55,127 nt of DNA from JAKQIM01 sp964633225 (GTDB taxonomy: Bacteria; Chloroflexota; Anaerolineae; Anaerolineales; UBA4823): NCBI GenBank assembly GCA_964633225.1, contig CAZWFQ010000020.1, positions 1-55,127 on the forward strand. Direction: 5' to 3'. Within the stretch, counting starts at the first letter, position 1; the number at the start of each line of letters is the position of its first letter. This document shows, in pieces, positions 52,424 through 55,127 of this stretch. The translations under genes and the position numbers were made by a program. The notes under the pieces were generated by a model. The model did not search any database. It saw only the letters and a list, made by a program, of their open reading frames with translations, and was not told the origin of the DNA.

Positions 52424-53110
52424 ATGGGAAACTACACTTACGAATACCCCCGGCCTGCCCTGACGGTAGACATCGTGGTCTTCACCCTGCGTGAAGAACA
52501 ACTGCAAGTCATGCTCATCCAACGCCGCGGCGAACCATATGCTGGCATGTGGGCCTTGCCTGGTGGCTTCGTTCATGTAGACGAATCGCTGGAAGACGCT
52601 GCCCATCGAGAATTATATGAAGAAACCGGCATCAGCACAGCCTATCTCGAACAGCTTTACACATACGGCGATCCCCTCCGCGACCCACGCGACCGTGTGG
52701 TCAGTGTAGCTTATTTTGCCCTCACCCCCTCCAGTGTTCCATTCCAAGATCGAGGCGGCAGCGATGCATCACGCGCCGCCTGGTACCCGGTCGATCATTT
52801 GCCCACCCTGGCTTTTGACCATGCCGAGATTGCCAGTTATGCCCTGCGCCGCTTACGCTACAAACTCGAATACAGTGCTGTAGGCTTCGAGCTCTTGCCA
52901 GACGAATTCACCCTGACCGAGATCCAATCTACTTACGAGATCATTTTGAACGAAAAGCTGGATAAGCGCAATTTTCGCCGCCGCATCTTAGAAGCCAATA
53001 TCATCGAACCCACTGACAAAATGCATGTTGGCGAGGGGCGCCCTGCTCGCCTGTACCGCTACCGCCCCGATGCCGTAGCTGAGGCCAAAGCAAGAAGGCT
53101 CTTCCCCTAA
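52424..53110 (+). CDS. Nudix hydrolase with C-terminal winged helix (NrtR-like regulator)
   Basis: 228 residues. The Nudix domain (about 10–140) has a complete Nudix box, GGFVHVDESLEDAAHRELYEETGI, so pyrophosphatase activity may be retained. The C-terminal third (FELLPDEFTLTEIQSTYEIIL, DKRNFRRRILEANIIEPTD, RPARLYRYRP) matches the winged-helix DNA-binding domain of NrtR-type repressors of NAD and ADP-ribose-related genes. Its targets cannot be told; no NAD-synthesis gene is in the window. The start codon is ten bases after the terminator hairpin and has no clear Shine–Dalgarno site, so its own promoter would have to lie inside or before malQ's end. Confidence 0.87.
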   Translation: MGNYTYEYPRPALTVDIVVFTLREEQLQVMLIQRRGEPYAGMWALPGGFVHVDESLEDAAHRELYEETGISTAYLEQLYTYGDPLRDPRDRVVSVAYFALTPSSVPFQDRGGSDASRAAWYPVDHLPTLAFDHAEIASYALRRLRYKLEYSAVGFELLPDEFTLTEIQSTYEIILNEKLDKRNFRRRILEANIIEPTDKMHVGEGRPARLYRYRPDAVAEAKARRLFP

Positions 53111-53126
53111 ACAAAAGGGCCACCCT

Positions 53127-53178
53127 CCCAGAACAAGAGCGAGGCAGTGCTGGTGCACCGCCTCGCTCTTGTTCTGGG
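53127..53178. terminator. Long perfect inverted repeat, possible bidirectional terminator
   Basis: 19-base arms, 53127–53145 and 53160–53178, pair perfectly around a 14-base loop. It lies between the rightward NrtR-like gene and the end of the leftward candidate RNA. A TTTTGTTT run follows on the minus strand about 11 bases beyond the stem (53111–53118). Confidence 0.7.
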
Positions 53179-53189
53179 TACAGTTGATA

Positions 53190-53364
53190 AGTAAAACCCC
53201 ACCGTGACGTGTGCAGCAAGGTTCTGAACCTGCCTTCGCAGGTTAGGGTCCTCCCCGGAAGCTCCGCCTTGGCTCTAGCCTATCGCGTCACTCTCGTAAG
53301 ATCGGACCCCATAGAGTGGGTGTTGGCTCAGGACCGCGTAGCGGCAACACGCTCACAGTAGGGT
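53190..53364 (-). ncRNA. Candidate structured non-coding RNA of about 175 nt, 6S-like layout
   Basis: The only stretch over 300 bases without a gene (53111–53487) holds this element. On the minus strand the 5' bases (53364–53348) pair with the 3' bases (53211–53196) in a stem of about 16 pairs with one bulge. Its two G·U pairs would be A·C mismatches on the plus strand, so the minus strand is favoured. The stem is followed by TTTTAC. Inside are GTGTTG…CAACAC with a CCGC-TAC-GCGG tip, AACCTGC/GCAGGTT, GGGTCC/GGACCC and GGC-TAGA-GCC. A closing stem, a large bubble with a hairpin on the 3' side and a terminal stem recall 6S RNA, but I cannot prove identity. An extended -10 sits just upstream. 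Confidence 0.45.
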
Positions 53365-53370
53365 ACCTAT

Positions 53371-53379
53371 CTTATACCA
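53371..53379 (-). promoter_or_regulatory. Extended -10 promoter of the candidate RNA
   Basis: Minus-strand TGG-TATAAG. Initiation about seven bases downstream falls at 53364, the first base of the closing stem. No clear -35 at 17 bases. Confidence 0.5.
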
Positions 53380-53442
53380 CAAAAACAAGGGGGTGAGTAG
53401 ATATTTCAAGATTAGAGCTTCGTATTGTTTCATATTGGCATG

Positions 53443-53479
53443 AAAAAGAGAGCGAGCAATTCCACTGCTCGCTCTCTTT
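53443..53479 (-). terminator. Rho-independent terminator of asnS
   Basis: On the minus strand GAGAGCGAGCA (53476–53466) pairs with TGCTCGCTCTC (53458–53448), loop seven bases, followed by TTTTT (53447–53443). It begins nine bases after the asnS stop. Confidence 0.9.
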
Positions 53480-53487
53480 CTCCTTCA

Positions 53488-54831
53488 CTACGGGTATACC
53501 CGCTTGATCGTGCGCGGGAAGGAAATGGCCTCCCGGATATGTTCGATGCCGCACATCCATGAGACCGTCCGCTCCACACCCATACCAAAACCGCTATGCG
53601 GAACGCTGCCGAAACGGCGCAGGTCCAGATACCACTTAAACGCTTCGTGCGGCAGCTTGTGCTGATCCAGCCGCTCGATCAGCAGATCATGGCTCGAAAT
53701 ACGCTCGCTACCACCGGTGATCTCGCCATAGCCTTCCGGCGCCAACAGATCAACGCTCTTGCACACCTCAGGCCGGCCGGGCCAGGGCTCCATATAGAAC
53801 GCCTTTACCTGGGTCGGATAACCATACACAAAGACCGGTTTTTCAAAGCGGTTAGTCAGTGCCGTCTCATGCGGTGCGCCAAAATCCATACCCCATTCGA
53901 TCTTGAGCAATTCTTTCTGTTCGGGGTCGTCCGTCTCGGCCCGCATTTGATCGATCATTGTCACAGCTTCATCATAAGAGATGCGCGGGAAAGGCGGCGT
54001 AATCTTCTCCAGCTTGCTCAGGTCGCGGCCCAATGATATCAGCTCAGGGGTACGCTCTTTCAACACACGCTGGACGATGTGACCGACAAACTGCTCTTCC
54101 ACCTCCATCAACTGGTCCAGATCGCAAAAAGCCATCTCCGGCTCCACCATCCAAAACTCAGTCAGGTGACGGCGCGTCTTCGATTTCTCAGCCCTGAAAG
54201 TTGGCCCAAAGCAATACACCTTACCGAACGAAAAGATGTTCGCCTCGTTATAAAGCTGCCCGCTCTGTGCCAGGTAAGCCTTGCCCTCGTCAAAGTAAGG
54301 GGTCTCAAAGAGCGTGGTCGTTCCTTCGCAAGCCGCCGGTGTCAAGATGGGCGTATCCATGCCAATGAAGCCATGCGTATCTAACCACTCGCGGATCGCG
54401 CTGATCACAGTTGCCCGCACCCGCAAGACGGCCCACTGGCTGGGCATCCGCAGCCATAAGTGCCGGTTATCCAGCGCAAAATCCACCCCATGCTCTTTGA
54501 GGGCCATGGGATAATCCTCATCAGCACCTTGCACAATTTCGATTTGCTTCACGCCCACTTCAAAGCCACCCGGAATGCCCGGGGCGCGCTGGTCGGCACG
54601 CACTGGCCCAGTCACCACCACCGAAGACTCCTGTGGCAGGCGCACGATCTGATCAAACAAACCAGGCTCCAGATCGCCCTTGAAGGCCACGCACTGCACA
54701 AAACCACTGCCATCCCGCACCAGCAAGAAAACCAGCTTGCCCTTATCCGTACGGTTGTAAACCCAACCTCTCACCGTAACTTCCTGGCCGACATAATCGG
54801 CAATTTGTTCAACTCGAATGATCGGGGTCAT
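53488..54831 (-). CDS. asnS: Asparaginyl-tRNA synthetase
   Basis: 447 residues from the ATG at 54831, eight bases after GGAGAG; another ATG at 54837 is only two bases from that site. N-terminal OB-fold anticodon-binding domain (about 1–105, VTVRGWVYNRTDKGKLVFLLVRDGSG). Class IIb core with motif 1 near 130–150, motif 2 TFRAEKSKTRRHLTEFWMVEPEMAF near 215 and motif 3 GFGMGVERTVSWM near 420. MVEPEMAF and the lack of an AspRS insertion domain favour Asn over Asp, and a separate AspRS gene lies directly upstream. It charges tRNA-Asn in the cytoplasm. Confidence 0.92.
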   Translation of the reverse strand: MTPIIRVEQIADYVGQEVTVRGWVYNRTDKGKLVFLLVRDGSGFVQCVAFKGDLEPGLFDQIVRLPQESSVVVTGPVRADQRAPGIPGGFEVGVKQIEIVQGADEDYPMALKEHGVDFALDNRHLWLRMPSQWAVLRVRATVISAIREWLDTHGFIGMDTPILTPAACEGTTTLFETPYFDEGKAYLAQSGQLYNEANIFSFGKVYCFGPTFRAEKSKTRRHLTEFWMVEPEMAFCDLDQLMEVEEQFVGHIVQRVLKERTPELISLGRDLSKLEKITPPFPRISYDEAVTMIDQMRAETDDPEQKELLKIEWGMDFGAPHETALTNRFEKPVFVYGYPTQVKAFYMEPWPGRPEVCKSVDLLAPEGYGEITGGSERISSHDLLIERLDQHKLPHEAFKWYLDLRRFGSVPHSGFGMGVERTVSWMCGIEHIREAISFPRTIKRVYP

Positions 54832-54860
54832 CGTCATCTCTCCTGCTTATAATCTAAGCG

Positions 54861-55127
54861 CTAAACGTCCAATTTGATATGCAGCTCTTTAAGCTGTTTT
54901 GGCTCAGCCGGCGAAGGCGCACCACCCATCAGGTCGCGCGCATTCTGGTTCTTGGGGAAGGCGATCACCTCTCGGATATTAGCCTCGTCCGCCAGGATCA
55001 TGCAGATGCGGTCAACACCAGGGGCAATCCCACCGTGCGGCGGCGTACCATATTCAAAAGCATCCAGGATGTGCCCAAAGCGCTCACGCGCCACATCTGG
55101 GTCCAATCCAATCAGCTTGAATACCTT
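54861..55127 (-). CDS. aspS: Aspartyl-tRNA synthetase, C-terminal end (runs off the window)
   Basis: 88 codons before the stop are visible. They contain class II motif 3, PPHGGIAPGVDRICMIL, whose Arg binds ATP, then IREVIAFPKNQNARDLMGGAPSPAE, the characteristic ending of bacterial AspRS. The frame is open to the window edge, so the start lies beyond 55127. It ends 29 bases before asnS on the same strand, so the two synthetases are probably co-transcribed. Confidence 0.93.
   Translation of the reverse strand, partial: KVFKLIGLDPDVARERFGHILDAFEYGTPPHGGIAPGVDRICMILADEANIREVIAFPKNQNARDLMGGAPSPAEPKQLKELHIKLDV

Noticed and set aside
53190..53364. Identity as SRP RNA, RNase P RNA or tmRNA
   Set aside because: The conserved SRP tip (CAGG with AGCA across a GGAA loop), the RNase P core GAGGAAAGUC and the tmRNA ends are all missing.
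1..55127. CRISPR array, insertion sequence, prophage or integrated element
   Set aside because: No regularly spaced repeats, transposase, integrase, phage structural gene or paired attachment site was seen; the gene content looks like core and metabolic chromosome.

Overview
The window looks like a piece of a draft or metagenome-assembled genome of an anaerobic, fermentative member of the Chloroflexota, most like the Anaerolineae. This is inferred from gene content only: large Ser/Thr-kinase–AAA–TPR and cyclase-type regulators, an NAD-linked selenocysteine formate dehydrogenase with bifurcation-type flavoprotein subunits, an archaeal-type prolyl-tRNA synthetase and a glycogen/alpha-glucan cluster. 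No rRNA or other taxonomic marker is present. Four runs of exactly 100 N (1764, 37113, 45597, 47030) are scaffold gaps, and all four affect genes.

Layout. 1–65 is the end of a tRNA-Arg. 66–6394 is a leftward block: a GH38 alpha-mannosidase coupled to a flippase-like membrane protein with an added extracytoplasmic domain, a small lipoprotein and a MazG-like pyrophosphohydrolase. From 6518 to 35135 everything is rightward. It begins with a DHH–CBS–tRNA-nucleotidyltransferase fusion and a GNAT acetyltransferase. The 11-kb redox operon (9819–20798) follows, headed by a near-perfect Rex/CRP-type palindrome. It carries a regulatory cassette (two DRTGG proteins, a CBS–HATPase protein, a PHP protein and a second HATPase) and two complete NuoE/NuoF pairs. 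It ends in one formate dehydrogenase catalytic subunit whose in-frame TGA, followed by a SECIS-type hairpin, encodes selenocysteine.

Next come two MFS transporters, then a sensing module (two solute-binding proteins flanking a PAS/GAF/HD-GYP receptor, with no transporter permease). These are followed by a LOG-family protein, proS, a HEAT-like protein, a YhfC-like membrane protein, an ABC-2 exporter pair and a membrane zinc-ribbon protein. A leftward rhodanese is divergent from a GAF–SpoIIE phosphatase and a very large Ser/Thr kinase. The alpha-glucan region (41363–52374) has a large GH13 protein, a broken cyclase, DegV, a GH57 protein, glgA, glgC and malQ. The end holds an NrtR-like Nudix regulator, a candidate structured RNA, asnS and the end of aspS.

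How it fits together. The redox operon would exchange electrons between formate/CO2, NAD(H) and probably ferredoxin. A Rex-type operator would tie its transcription to the NADH/NAD+ ratio. The glycogen genes store and mobilise glucose, and the kinase/phosphatase, cyclase and HD-GYP proteins are signalling layers around carbon use. The most notable points are the composite formate dehydrogenase operon with its accessory cassette, the SECIS-decoded TGA, an unidentified 175-nt structured RNA candidate, and assembly problems that can be diagnosed from the sequence itself.
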